Below are positions 26,904-35,374 of a stretch of 55,994 bases of DNA, piece after piece (positions within the stretch are counted from its first letter, which is position 1; each line of letters begins with the position of its first letter). The notes under the pieces are model-generated. The model made no database searches, had not been told where the DNA came from, and was given only the letters and a program-made list of their open reading frames with translations. Location of the stretch: assembly GCA_965371445.1 (NCBI GenBank), contig CBDUYN010000047.1:1-55994 (forward strand). The letters run 5' to 3'. This stretch comes from DASWIG01 sp965371445. GTDB taxonomy: Bacteria; Acidobacteriota; Thermoanaerobaculia; Multivoradales; J023. Both the position numbers and the translations under genes were made by a program.

Positions 26904-27083
26904 TCAATCCTCGAAGCCAGGGATTGTACGACCCGGGGCGGTCGTCGGATCGGTTGGGCTCACCGTAGTCAGACCCACGATCTCGGTCTCAAGATCGACG
27001 GGGACGAGGGCGCCCGGGAAACGCGCCTCGACCGGCGCCAGGGGCGCCAGCTCTTGCGGGGCGAAGTGTCCCAGCCGGCGCAT
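26904..27083 (-). CDS. Small ORF upstream of the TonB receptor
   Basis: 59 codons from the ATG at 27081-27083, preceded by a purine-rich GGAAGGAGAGG that is a strong but closely spaced ribosome binding site. The peptide starts MRRLGHFAPQELAPLAPVEA and ends IPGFED, with no signal peptide or membrane segment. It looks like protein rather than a shadow, since nothing is coded opposite. Another frame opening with VPPEQLTREGEDAP from about 27120 could be its true N-terminus after a frameshift, in which case this is a remnant. The rest of 26805-27206 shows nothing but leader sequence for the genes on either side. Confidence 0.4.
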   Translation of the reverse strand: MRRLGHFAPQELAPLAPVEARFPGALVPVDLETEIVGLTTVSPTDPTTAPGRTIPGFED

Positions 27084-27206
27084 CCTCTCCTTCCCGGGTC
27101 AGCTGTTCAGGTGGAACCATCCTATCGGCTGAGCCGCCTCCTGACCAGCCGGCCGGGATCGCCGGCACACCTTGCGGAGGGCGTTCCCGTGCTCTAGGAT
27201 GAGACG

Positions 27207-28316
27207 ATGTCAACTCATGAGAATTCCGCACCGGAGATCGGTGCCCAACCTGGTGGAACCCAACGAATCGCCGTCCTCCCCGGGGACGGCATCGGCCGCG
27301 ACGTCACCGCCGAAGCGGTCAAGGTGATCGAGGCGGCCGCCGAGATCTGGACGATTCCCCTCGAGCTGGTCGAGTTTCCGTGGAGCGCCGACCACTACCT
27401 GGCGACGGGCGAGACCCTGCCCGAGGGGGCGCTGGAAGACCTGCGGCAGAACTTCTCCGCGATCTTCATCGGGGCCTATGGCGATCCGCGGGTGCCCGAC
27501 ATGAAGCATGCCGCCGACATCCTCCTGGGGATCCGTTTCGGCCTCGACCTCTACATCAACTTCCGGCCCGTCAAGCTCTACGACCCGCGGCTGTGCCCGT
27601 TGAAGGACAAGGGTCCGGCCGAGCTCGACATGGTCATCTTTCGCGAGAACACCGAGGGGGCCTACGTCGGCATGGGCGGCATCTTCAAGAAGGGGACCGC
27701 CGACGAGGTGGCGATCCAGGAGGAGATCCACACCCGCAAGGGGGTCGAGCGGATCTTGCGTGCCGCGTTCGACTACGCCGACGCTCACGGACGCGAGCGG
27801 GTCTGCATGAGCGACAAGTCGAACGTCATGCGCTACGGGCACGACCTCTGGCAGCGGGCCTTCTACGAGGTGGCGGCCGACTATTCCGACATCGCGGCGG
27901 AGCATCTGTACGTCGACGCCCTCTCGATGCAGATGATCCGTAAGCCGGAGAACTTCGAAGTCGTCGTGACCAACAACATGTTCGGCGACATCGTCACCGA
28001 CCTGGGGGCGGCGCTGCAGGGAGGGCTCGGGATCGCCGCCTCGGCGAACCTCCACCCCGGACGCACGTCCATGTTCGAGCCGGTGCACGGCTCGGCGCCC
28101 AAGTACGCCGGGACCGGCCGGGCGAATCCCATCGCGGCGATCCTTTCGGCGGCGCTGATGCTGGAGACCCTCGGCCAGGGCGCCGCCTCGGCGGCGATCG
28201 AGACGGCCGTGTCGAAAGCGCTCGGCGACGGCCGTTCGACCCCCGACCTGGGAGGCAAGCTCACGACTTCCGAAGTCGGCGACTTCGTGGCCGCGGCACT
28301 CGCAGACGCCGCCTGA
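27207..28316 (+). CDS. Isocitrate/isopropylmalate-family beta-decarboxylating dehydrogenase
   Basis: 369 residues; AGGATGAG before the ATG. The family oxidises and decarboxylates 2-(R)-hydroxy-3-carboxy acids using NAD(P)+ and Mg2+. Visible motifs are LPGDGIG (24-30), FRENTEGAYVG (145-155), DKSNVMRYG (203-211, with the catalytic Lys), NNMFGDIVTDLGAALQGGLG (256-275) and FEPVHGSAP (290-298). The RENTEG form is typical of isocitrate, homoisocitrate and tartrate dehydrogenases; LeuB usually has RELTGG. Paired 48 nt upstream of a DRE-TIM synthase, it may act in a leucine-like, homocitrate-like or other 2-oxoacid elongation pathway. No leuC or leuD is present here, so the substrate is left open. 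Confidence 0.88.
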   Translation: MSTHENSAPEIGAQPGGTQRIAVLPGDGIGRDVTAEAVKVIEAAAEIWTIPLELVEFPWSADHYLATGETLPEGALEDLRQNFSAIFIGAYGDPRVPDMKHAADILLGIRFGLDLYINFRPVKLYDPRLCPLKDKGPAELDMVIFRENTEGAYVGMGGIFKKGTADEVAIQEEIHTRKGVERILRAAFDYADAHGRERVCMSDKSNVMRYGHDLWQRAFYEVAADYSDIAAEHLYVDALSMQMIRKPENFEVVVTNNMFGDIVTDLGAALQGGLGIAASANLHPGRTSMFEPVHGSAPKYAGTGRANPIAAILSAALMLETLGQGAASAAIETAVSKALGDGRSTPDLGGKLTTSEVGDFVAAALADAA

Positions 28317-28364
28317 GATCGGCGCGTCTGCGCATCGAGAGGCGAGAACGACGGGAGGCCTTCC

Positions 28365-29630
28365 ATGTACTTCAGAGAATCCGAGCTCATCTACGACTGG
28401 AACCGTGCGTCGGGTATCGAGCTTCAGCCTCCCCGCGGCAAGGTGGAGCTCGACGACGAGACGCTGCGCGACGGCCTACAGTCACCCTCGGTGCGCAACC
28501 CGACGATCGAGGAGAAGCTCAAGATCCTGCATCTGCTCACCAGCGTCGGCATCGACGGTGCCGACATCGGCCTGCCTGCGGCCGGCAAGCGGGTCTTCGA
28601 CGACGTCCTGTGCCTTGCCCGCGAGATCGCCGACGAGTCGCTGCCGATCGTCCCCAACGCCGCGGCACGTACCGTGATCTCCGACATCGAGCCGATCGTC
28701 GAGATCTCCCAAGAGGCAGGCGTCGCGCTCGAGGTGGCGGCCTTCATCGGCTCCAGCCCCATCCGCCAGTACGCCGAAGGCTGGGGCATCGACCGGCTCC
28801 TCAAGCTGACGGAGGAAGCCGTCAAGTTCTGTACCGACAACGGCCTGCCGGCCATGTACGTCACCGAGGACACCACGCGTGCCGACCCCGACGACCTGCG
28901 CCGCCTCTATACGACGGCCGTCGAAGCCGGGGCACGGCGGGTTTGTGTGTCCGACACCGTGGGCCATGCCACCCCCAACGGGGCCCGGGCGGTGATCCGC
29001 TTCATCCGGCGGGTGGTCGGGGCAAGCGGCGAGGACGTCAAGGTCGACTGGCACGGGCACCGCGACCGTGGCCTCTCGGTGGCCAACGCCCTGGCCGCCG
29101 CCGGCGCCGGCGCGGCGCGGCTGCACGGCACGGTCCTCGGAGTCGGCGAGCGCGTCGGCAACGCCCCGATAGACCAACTGTTGGTCAACCTCGAGCTGCT
29201 CGGTTGGAGCGACCGCGACCTGGGCGGCCTTTCGGAGCTCTGCCGCTTCGTGGCCGAGACCACCGGCGTCCCCTTTCCCGACAACTACCCGGTGGTCGGC
29301 GCCGACGCCTTTCGCACCATGACCGGCGTCCACGCGGCGGCGATCATCAAGGCGCGCAAGAAAGGTGACGACTGGCTCGCCGACCGCGTCTACTCTTCGG
29401 TACCGGCGTCGATCGTCGGCTGCCGGCAGATCATCGAAGTCGGTCCGATGAGCGGTGTCTCGAACGTCGTCCACTGGCTCCTGGAGCACGGCTATCCCGA
29501 CGACAAGGAGCTCGTCGAGCGGATCTTCGAGAAGGCCAAGGCGTCGCCGTCGGTGCTCAGCCAGATCGAGCTCCACGAGCTTTGCCACGAGTACGGCGCC
29601 GTGGCCGAGAAGGCCGGCTCGGCGGCCTGA
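28365..29630 (+). CDS. DRE-TIM acyltransferase/lyase family protein (LeuA/homocitrate synthase-like)
   Basis: 421 residues, GGGAGG 6 nt before the ATG. Condensing enzymes of this family add acetyl-CoA to a 2-oxoacid through a metal-bound enolate. The signature DETLRDGLQ (31-39) replaces the usual DTTLRDGEQ. The metal-site pair HGH is in VDWHGHRDRGLSVANA, and GERVGN matches the GERAGN of LeuA. It ends after the catalytic domain and short helical subdomains; the LeuA regulatory domain (about 120 residues) is absent, which speaks for homocitrate or citramalate synthase-like, or an uncharacterised subfamily. Its neighbour is a matching beta-decarboxylating dehydrogenase, so the pair probably performs two steps of one pathway. 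Confidence 0.85.
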   Translation: MYFRESELIYDWNRASGIELQPPRGKVELDDETLRDGLQSPSVRNPTIEEKLKILHLLTSVGIDGADIGLPAAGKRVFDDVLCLAREIADESLPIVPNAAARTVISDIEPIVEISQEAGVALEVAAFIGSSPIRQYAEGWGIDRLLKLTEEAVKFCTDNGLPAMYVTEDTTRADPDDLRRLYTTAVEAGARRVCVSDTVGHATPNGARAVIRFIRRVVGASGEDVKVDWHGHRDRGLSVANALAAAGAGAARLHGTVLGVGERVGNAPIDQLLVNLELLGWSDRDLGGLSELCRFVAETTGVPFPDNYPVVGADAFRTMTGVHAAAIIKARKKGDDWLADRVYSSVPASIVGCRQIIEVGPMSGVSNVVHWLLEHGYPDDKELVERIFEKAKASPSVLSQIELHELCHEYGAVAEKAGSAA

Positions 29631-29641
29631 CGGCGGAACCC

Positions 29642-30538
29642 TTGAGCGCGCCCGACCGCTGGAAGCGCCTTCTGGAGACCTACCTCGACGCCCTGGCGGC
29701 GGAGCGTGGGCTCGCCACGAACACCGTCGACGCCTACCGCCGCGACCTGGAGCGCCTGGGCGAAGACCTGGAAAGGGCCGGTGTGGACCTGAAAGGCGCC
29801 GGCGCTCCGGAGCTCCAGCAGCACATGCGGGACCTGCGCCGGCGGGGCATCTCGCCGCGCTCCATAAGCCGTGCCTTGGCGGCGATCCGCGGCTTCTACG
29901 GCTTCCTCGCCGAGGAGGGCCTACGCGAGGACAATCCGGCGGTTCACCTGGTTTCGCCGAAGACTCTGAAGAAGCTTCCCAAGGTGCTTGCCGAAAGCGA
30001 GGTCGACGCGCTTCTCGCGGCCCCGGATCCGACGACCCCCCAGGGGCTCTGCGACAAGGCGATGCTGGAGCTGCTCTATGCGACGGGGCTGCGGGTCAGC
30101 GAGCTCGTCGGCCTGCGCCTCGCCCAGTTGCGTCTCGACTCGGGCTTCCTCGTCGCTTTTGGCAAGGGCAGCAAGGAGCGGATCGTACCGGTGGGCGAAC
30201 GGGCTGAGCTCTGGATCCGTAAATACCTTGCAGAGGCGCGGCCTGTCCTCGTTCGTGGCCGTCACGACGTCGTCTTCGTCAGCCGCCGCGGTACGGGCAT
30301 GACGCGGCAACGCTTCTGGCAGAGGCTCCGCGACCTCGGCCTCGCGGTAGGGCTCCGCGACCTTTCGCCCCACGTCTTGCGGCACAGCTTCGCGAGCCAC
30401 CTGCTCGAGCATGGGGCGGACCTCCGGGCGGTGCAGATGATGCTGGGCCACGCCGACATCTCGACGACACAGATCTACACCCACATTCACCAACGACGCT
30501 TGCGGCAGCTTTATGAGAAGTTCCACCCACGGGCGTAG
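29642..30538 (+). CDS. xerD: Tyrosine recombinase XerD/XerC
   Basis: 298 residues from a TTG at 29642, which gives the standard Xer length; longer starts would run into the preceding gene. It resolves chromosome dimers at dif with a partner recombinase and FtsK. An N-terminal SAM-like domain (1-100) is followed by the catalytic domain with Arg151 (ATGLRVSELVGL), Lys175 (FGKGSKER), His244 and Arg247 (SPHVLRHSFASHLLEHGAD), His270 (LGHADISTTQIYTH) and the Tyr279 nucleophile. All six catalytic positions are present. XerC versus XerD cannot be decided without a tree, and no integrase-type context is seen. It overlaps the next gene by 26 nt. Confidence 0.93.
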   Translation: MSAPDRWKRLLETYLDALAAERGLATNTVDAYRRDLERLGEDLERAGVDLKGAGAPELQQHMRDLRRRGISPRSISRALAAIRGFYGFLAEEGLREDNPAVHLVSPKTLKKLPKVLAESEVDALLAAPDPTTPQGLCDKAMLELLYATGLRVSELVGLRLAQLRLDSGFLVAFGKGSKERIVPVGERAELWIRKYLAEARPVLVRGRHDVVFVSRRGTGMTRQRFWQRLRDLGLAVGLRDLSPHVLRHSFASHLLEHGADLRAVQMMLGHADISTTQIYTHIHQRRLRQLYEKFHPRA

Positions 30539-31268
30539 GTTTCCCGTCCTTTTTTTCGGGCTCGTTCTCCTCTCCCTGCCCCTGCGGGCCGATCTCGTGG
30601 TGTTCACCCACGGCGGCTTCCTGGAAGTCGAGCGCTACCGGATCGAAGGCGATCGGATCCACCTGCAGCTTTCTGGCGGAGGCCACCTCGAGATGTCGCT
30701 CTACCAGGTCGAGTCGATCTTGACCGAAGAGCTTCGCGGCGCCGCGGAGGAGCCGGAGCCGCCGCCGTTTGACCTGCGCTTCGCGGCAGGCCAGAGCGTG
30801 CCGCCGACGCCCTACGGCGAGCTGATCTTCGCCGCCGCCAGACGCTACCAGCTCAATCCGCGGCTCGTCGCCGCGGTCATCCGGGCCGAGTCGGCCTTCG
30901 ATCCGCGGGCTGTGTCGGCGAAAGGAGCCCGGGGACTGATGCAGCTCATGCCGGCCACAGCGCGGCAGCACGGCCTCGCGGGTGAGGACGTCTTCGATCC
31001 CAGGAAGAACGTCGACGTGGGCACGCGCTACCTCGAGTACCTGTCACGCCGCTTCGACGGCGATCTGGCGCTCACCTTGGCGGCCTACAACGCCGGTTAC
31101 GGGACGGTCCGGAGATACGGCGGCGTCCCGCCCTACCGCGAGACCCACGACTACCTGCGCCGGGTCTATGCGGAGCTCGGGCTCGACACCGGCGCCCTGT
31201 CGACGGACTCCGCGGCTTCGACGACGGCGCCGGTGGCCTCGGAGGCCGCCGGCCCGGGCGGCCGATAG
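30513..31268 (+). CDS. Exported lytic transglycosylase (SLT family)
   Basis: 251 residues with signal peptide MRSSTHGRRFPVLFFGLVLL. After a small beta domain (about 27-75, similar to the DUF4124-like N-parts of such enzymes) comes the SLT domain (about 100-215): Glu126 in IRAESAFDP is the catalytic acid, followed by GLMQLMPATA and AAYNAGYG. It cleaves the MurNAc-GlcNAc bond of peptidoglycan, forming 1,6-anhydro-MurNAc. The Ala/Ser/Thr-rich tail overlaps the 3' end of the convergent phosphatase gene by 103 nt, so both C-termini are low-complexity. Confidence 0.92.
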   Translation: MRSSTHGRRFPVLFFGLVLLSLPLRADLVVFTHGGFLEVERYRIEGDRIHLQLSGGGHLEMSLYQVESILTEELRGAAEEPEPPPFDLRFAAGQSVPPTPYGELIFAAARRYQLNPRLVAAVIRAESAFDPRAVSAKGARGLMQLMPATARQHGLAGEDVFDPRKNVDVGTRYLEYLSRRFDGDLALTLAAYNAGYGTVRRYGGVPPYRETHDYLRRVYAELGLDTGALSTDSAASTTAPVASEAAGPGGR

Positions 31269-33205
31269 GCCATGACCACGAGGCTACGGTCGTCGTCCGG
31301 CGCTTCGCCGCCGGTATGCTCGTCGAGAGCCGCCAGAAGCCGGTCACGGACCGCGGCCGGATTCGTGTCCTGGCCGTCGAGCGAGCGGAGCACGCCTTCG
31401 TAGCCGAAGGGCTCGTCGCGCTCGTTGGTCGCTTCGATGAGGCCGTCGGAGAGCCACACCACGACGTCGTCGGCCTGGAGAGGGACACGTCGCTGACCGA
31501 GCTCGCCCGCGAGGGCTCCGAGGGGCATGGAAGGCAGGACGATCTCCTCGACCTGGCCGCCGCGCAGCAGGTAGGTCGGTGGATGCCCGGCGTTGGTGAT
31601 CAGCAGCTCTCCCCGGCGCCGGTCGACGATCGTCAGGGTCGCGGTGACGAAACCGGTCCGTTTCCGTCCTCCGAAGGATCGTTGGAGGGCGTCCAGGCGT
31701 TTCAGGATCTCTTCCGGGTTCCCTTCCTGCTCGCAAAGGAGCTGGAGGGCTGACTTCACCATCGCCATCCTGAGGCCGGCGGAGAGCCCGTGTCCCGAGA
31801 CGTCGGCCACGACGACTGCCAGGCGGTCCTCGTCGAGCGGCAGGAAGTCGTAGTAGTCGCCGCCGATCGCCGCGCTGGGGGCGAAATGGGTCGCGAAGTC
31901 GAGGCTCTCGTCTGAGAAGACCTCGCCGGGCAGGAGGCTTTGCTGAAGCTCGCGGGCGATCTCCAGCTCCTTTTCGAGGATCTCCTTCTGGGTGGCCTTG
32001 GCGACCAGCTCCTCGAGGTTCGCCGCCATCTGGTTGAACGATCGGTGGAGCTCGCCGATCTGGTCGTTGCGCCGGACCTCTATGCGGGCCGTGAAATCCC
32101 CCTGCTGGATGTCCCGGGTGGCGCGGGAGAGCCGGTCGACGGCTCGCGAAAGGCCGAAGATCATGAGCAGCGCGACGATCACCGCGACCACCCACAGGTC
32201 AAAGAGCGCAAAGGCCAGCAGGAAGAGGACGAAGTAGGCAAAGGCGTCGACCTCCGCGGAGCGCGAGATCAGGTGGAAGTAGCTGGTACGGGGGCTTGCC
32301 GTCAACGCGGCGGCGACGTAGTCGCCGGCCGGCTCGCCGGTCGCAAGGTTGAGGAAGGGACGGGAGTTCTCCGCCCAGACGAGTGACGGACGGTCGAGCA
32401 GGCTCGGATTCTCGATGCCCGGGTGAAAGAACTCCCGAAGCTCCTCGCGCTCCCAGTCGAGCCGCGGCAGCTTCAATGCGAAGTTCCGGTGCCGGAAGTG
32501 GATGTTGGTGACCTCCCGGCCGCCCTCCTCGTCGCTTCTCAGCAAGTCGACCCAGACGCCGGAGCGTTCCGAAAGCTCCAGCTCCAGGTTGCCGTCGTAA
32601 AAAGCGAGCACCGCGTAACGGCCGTCTTGGCGTGCCGCCACGAGCGTCGGCTCGCCGCCCTCGACGACGAGGTACGGGCTCGCCACCGGCGAGGGAGCCG
32701 CCGTTTCCACCGTCATCTTGCTCCACCAGGGCTCCCAAACCAGGGGCGCCCGCTCGTCGCCAGCAAATCGGACGCCGTCGCGGTAGTAGGCGAAAGCCAC
32801 CGGCACCGGAACCCGTCCGCCATAGACCCGGCCCTGCTTCAGCTGCACCAGCTTCGAGCGTGCCGCGGCCCGTAGCTCCGAGGAGACCGAATGCACCGCG
32901 TCGCGGTAGAGGTGGCCGAGGACGAACCCATTGGCGATGTAGGCGAGGACGAGCAGCATCAAGGCCGTCATCGGAATCGGCAGGACCCCGATCAGAAAGT
33001 AGGAGAGGGCAAGGCGCCGTCCTACCCGCCACAGGTAGGTGCTCGAGAAGCGCAGCACGACCCAGGCGAGCAAGGCCGCCACGTAGAGGACGGCATAGGT
33101 CTGAAGCAGGGGCTCGAGAAAGCCGACCTCGTAGGGTAGGCCAAGCAGTGCCACGCCCAGGAGGGCGGGCAGGGCCGCGGTCGCGATGAGGAGCTTGCGC
33201 TTCAC
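31166..33205 (-). CDS. Membrane-bound HAMP/SpoIIE-type serine phosphatase
   Basis: 679 residues from a GTG at 33205, chosen because VKRKLLIATAALPALLG opens a membrane segment; the open frame continues upstream only as antisense of korA. Three or four N-terminal helices (1-95) come first, then an extracytoplasmic sensor region (about 100-320), another hydrophobic stretch (322-352), HAMP (345-400), a coiled coil (400-420) and PP2C/SpoIIE (420-648: GGDYYD 448-453, VADVSGHG, LSDGLIEA, DDDRS). Such RsbU-like phosphatases dephosphorylate anti-anti-sigma factors, but no RsbV/RsbW partner is in the window. The last 30 residues are low-complexity and overlap the convergent transglycosylase gene. Confidence 0.92.
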   Translation of the reverse strand: MKRKLLIATAALPALLGVALLGLPYEVGFLEPLLQTYAVLYVAALLAWVVLRFSSTYLWRVGRRLALSYFLIGVLPIPMTALMLLVLAYIANGFVLGHLYRDAVHSVSSELRAAARSKLVQLKQGRVYGGRVPVPVAFAYYRDGVRFAGDERAPLVWEPWWSKMTVETAAPSPVASPYLVVEGGEPTLVAARQDGRYAVLAFYDGNLELELSERSGVWVDLLRSDEEGGREVTNIHFRHRNFALKLPRLDWEREELREFFHPGIENPSLLDRPSLVWAENSRPFLNLATGEPAGDYVAAALTASPRTSYFHLISRSAEVDAFAYFVLFLLAFALFDLWVVAVIVALLMIFGLSRAVDRLSRATRDIQQGDFTARIEVRRNDQIGELHRSFNQMAANLEELVAKATQKEILEKELEIARELQQSLLPGEVFSDESLDFATHFAPSAAIGGDYYDFLPLDEDRLAVVVADVSGHGLSAGLRMAMVKSALQLLCEQEGNPEEILKRLDALQRSFGGRKRTGFVTATLTIVDRRRGELLITNAGHPPTYLLRGGQVEEIVLPSMPLGALAGELGQRRVPLQADDVVVWLSDGLIEATNERDEPFGYEGVLRSLDGQDTNPAAVRDRLLAALDEHTGGEAPDDDRSLVVMAYRPPGPAASEATGAVVEAAESVDRAPVSSPSSA

Positions 33206-33325
33206 GGTGAGGCCTAAGGGCGCGAGTACCGCGCTCCGATCCTTCCTACGTGGCCGGCGGAGGAAGGTTTGTCCTGAGCTGAGCGGGCGCCGGCTTGACG
33301 GACGCTTCCGGCCTGGGATCCGGCC

Positions 33326-33355
33326 ATGACAAGTCCCCGGCGTGTCTGCTAAGAT
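33326..33355 (+). promoter_or_regulatory. Candidate sigma-70-type promoter of korAB
   Basis: ATGACA (33326-33331), an 18-nt spacer and TAAGAT (33350-33355) match the consensus at 5/6 and 4/6, about 165 nt upstream of the korA start. The remaining 315-nt divergent spacer (33206-33520) shows no gene; the divergent phosphatase promoter must also lie here but I cannot place it. Confidence 0.35.
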
Positions 33356-33520
33356 AGCACCGCGTTCGGCGTCCAGCCTTGCGGCCGGCGCCTTTTCCAT
33401 TTTTGGGAATCGAGGGGAAGGATGCCGGTCCGAAAGTCCGGTTTTTCCGACCCGCCGTATATCTGGCCAAGGCCGAAACAAGGCCGCGGCCCCGTTCCAG
33501 GAAAGAGGTATCCAGTCTCC

Positions 33521-35374
33521 ATGACCCAGACCGTAGACGTTCCCGCCGTTGAGCAGCTCTCCGACGTCGTCGTCCGTTTCGCCGGCGACAGCGGCGACGG
33601 CATGCAGCTCACCGGGACCCAGTTCACCAACACTTCGGCGATAGTGGGCAACGACCTCTCGACGCTGCCGGACTTCCCGGCCGAGATCCGTGCCCCCGCC
33701 GGTACCCTGCCCGGCGTCTCCGCTTTTCAGGTGCGCATCGCCGACTTCGACATCCACACCCCGGGCGACGTCTCGGACGTCCTGGTGGCGATGAACCCCG
33801 CGGCTTTGAAGGTCAACCTGGGCGAGCTCAAGCCCGGCGGGGTGCTGATCTTGAACACCAATGAGTTCAACGACCGCAACTTGAAGAAGGCCAAGTACGA
33901 GTCGAATCCGCTGGAGGACGGCTCGCTCGACGGCTACCAGGTGATCGGCGTCGAGCTCACCCGCCAGAACCGCGAGGCGCTGGCCGAGATGGAGCTCGAC
34001 AACCGGAGCCGCGACCGCTGCAAGAACTTCTACGCCCTGGGCATGGTCTACTGGCTTTTTTCCCGCCCGTTGGAGAACACCGTCGCCTGGCTCAAGACGA
34101 AGTTCAAACGCCGGCCAAAGATTGCCGAGGCGAACGTCAAGGCGCTCCAGGCGGGCTGGAATTTCTGCGATATCACGGGCGTCTTTCAGGTTCGCTACCA
34201 GGTGGAGCCGGCGGAGCTTCCCCCGGGCACCTACCGAAACATCAACGGCAACTCGGCCCTCTCTTTGGGGCTGGTGGCGGCGAGCCGGCGTAGCGGCCTG
34301 CCGCTTTTCCTCGGCTCCTATCCGATCACCCCGGCGTCGACGGTGCTCCACGAGCTGGCGCGCTACAAGCAGTTCGGGGTCACGACGTTCCAGGCCGAGG
34401 ACGAGATCGCGGCGATCTGCGCCGTCGTCGGCGCCGCCTTTGGCGGCTCGCTCGCCGTGACGACGACCTCCGGTCCGGGGATCGCCTTGAAGTCCGAGGC
34501 CGTCAACCTGGCGGTGATCGTCGAGCTGCCGATGGTGATCTGCAACGTCCAGCGGGCCGGCCCGTCGACGGGAATGCCGACCAAGACCGAGCAGGCGGAC
34601 CTGCTCCAGGTGCTTTTCGGCCGCAACGGGGAGTCGCCGGTGCCGGTGGTCGCCGCCGCCTCGCCCGCCGACTGCTTCGACGCCGTCCTCGAAGCCTGCC
34701 GTATCGCGGTGCGCCACATGGTCCCCGTGATGTTGCTCTCCGACGGCTACCTCGCCAACGGCGCCGAACCCTGGCGTCTGCCCGACGTCGAGTCGCTTCC
34801 CGACCTGCGCGTCGAGATGGCGAGCGACCCGGAGACGTTTCAGCCCTACGCCCGCGACGAGAAGACCCTGGCCCGGCCCTGGGCCATTCCGGGCACTCCG
34901 GGCCTCGAGCACCGGGTCGGAGGGCTCTCGAAGGAGCACCTGACGGGCAACATCTCCTACGATCCCGAAAACCACGAGGCGATGATCCGGCTGCGCGCCG
35001 AGAAGGTCGAACGCATCGCCAACGATCTCCCGCCGCTCGCCGTCGACGGCGAGCGAGAAGGCGACCTCCTGGTGGTAGGCTGGGGGTCCACCCTGGGAGC
35101 GCTCACCGGCCCCGTGAAGCAGGCACAAAGCGAGGGACACCGGGTTAGCCGCATCCACCTGCGCCACCTGAACCCCCTTCCCAAGGACCTGGGCGGGATC
35201 CTCGACCGGTTCGACCGCGTGCTCCTGCCGGAGCTCAACAGCGGACAGCTGGCCATGATCCTGCGCGCCCGGTACCTGAAGGACGTCGTGACCTTCTCCA
35301 AAATCCAGGGCCGGCCGTTTACCCGCGGCGAGATTTACGAGAAGATCATCGAGTTGCTGGAGAAGAGACGATGA
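33521..35374 (+). CDS. korA: 2-oxoacid:ferredoxin oxidoreductase, fused gamma-alpha subunit
   Basis: 617 residues from the ATG at 33521 (AGAGG 12 nt upstream); an in-frame start at 33422 adds an unlikely Arg/Pro-rich leader. With KorB it oxidatively decarboxylates a 2-oxoacid (most likely 2-oxoglutarate) to the acyl-CoA and reduces ferredoxin, or runs in reverse. The gamma domain comes first (FAGDSGDGMQLTG near residue 20, AMNPAAL), then the alpha/pyrimidine-binding domain from about 240 (GSYPITPAST, AEDEIAAI, TTSGPGIALKSEA, RAGPSTGMPTKTEQADL). The fused gamma-alpha layout is the KorA type common in Acidobacteria, Bacteroidetes and Actinobacteria. It overlaps korB by 4 nt (ATGA). Confidence 0.94.
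   Translation: MTQTVDVPAVEQLSDVVVRFAGDSGDGMQLTGTQFTNTSAIVGNDLSTLPDFPAEIRAPAGTLPGVSAFQVRIADFDIHTPGDVSDVLVAMNPAALKVNLGELKPGGVLILNTNEFNDRNLKKAKYESNPLEDGSLDGYQVIGVELTRQNREALAEMELDNRSRDRCKNFYALGMVYWLFSRPLENTVAWLKTKFKRRPKIAEANVKALQAGWNFCDITGVFQVRYQVEPAELPPGTYRNINGNSALSLGLVAASRRSGLPLFLGSYPITPASTVLHELARYKQFGVTTFQAEDEIAAICAVVGAAFGGSLAVTTTSGPGIALKSEAVNLAVIVELPMVICNVQRAGPSTGMPTKTEQADLLQVLFGRNGESPVPVVAAASPADCFDAVLEACRIAVRHMVPVMLLSDGYLANGAEPWRLPDVESLPDLRVEMASDPETFQPYARDEKTLARPWAIPGTPGLEHRVGGLSKEHLTGNISYDPENHEAMIRLRAEKVERIANDLPPLAVDGEREGDLLVVGWGSTLGALTGPVKQAQSEGHRVSRIHLRHLNPLPKDLGGILDRFDRVLLPELNSGQLAMILRARYLKDVVTFSKIQGRPFTRGEIYEKIIELLEKRR

Noticed and set aside
29642..30538. Phage or integron integrase
   Set aside because: Length, domain order and housekeeping neighbours fit XerC/XerD; no att-like repeats or tRNA nearby.
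33206..35167. N-terminal extension of the phosphatase frame to 1333 residues
   Set aside because: The added part lies antisense to korA and is Arg/Asp/His-rich; the membrane segment begins at the GTG at 33205.
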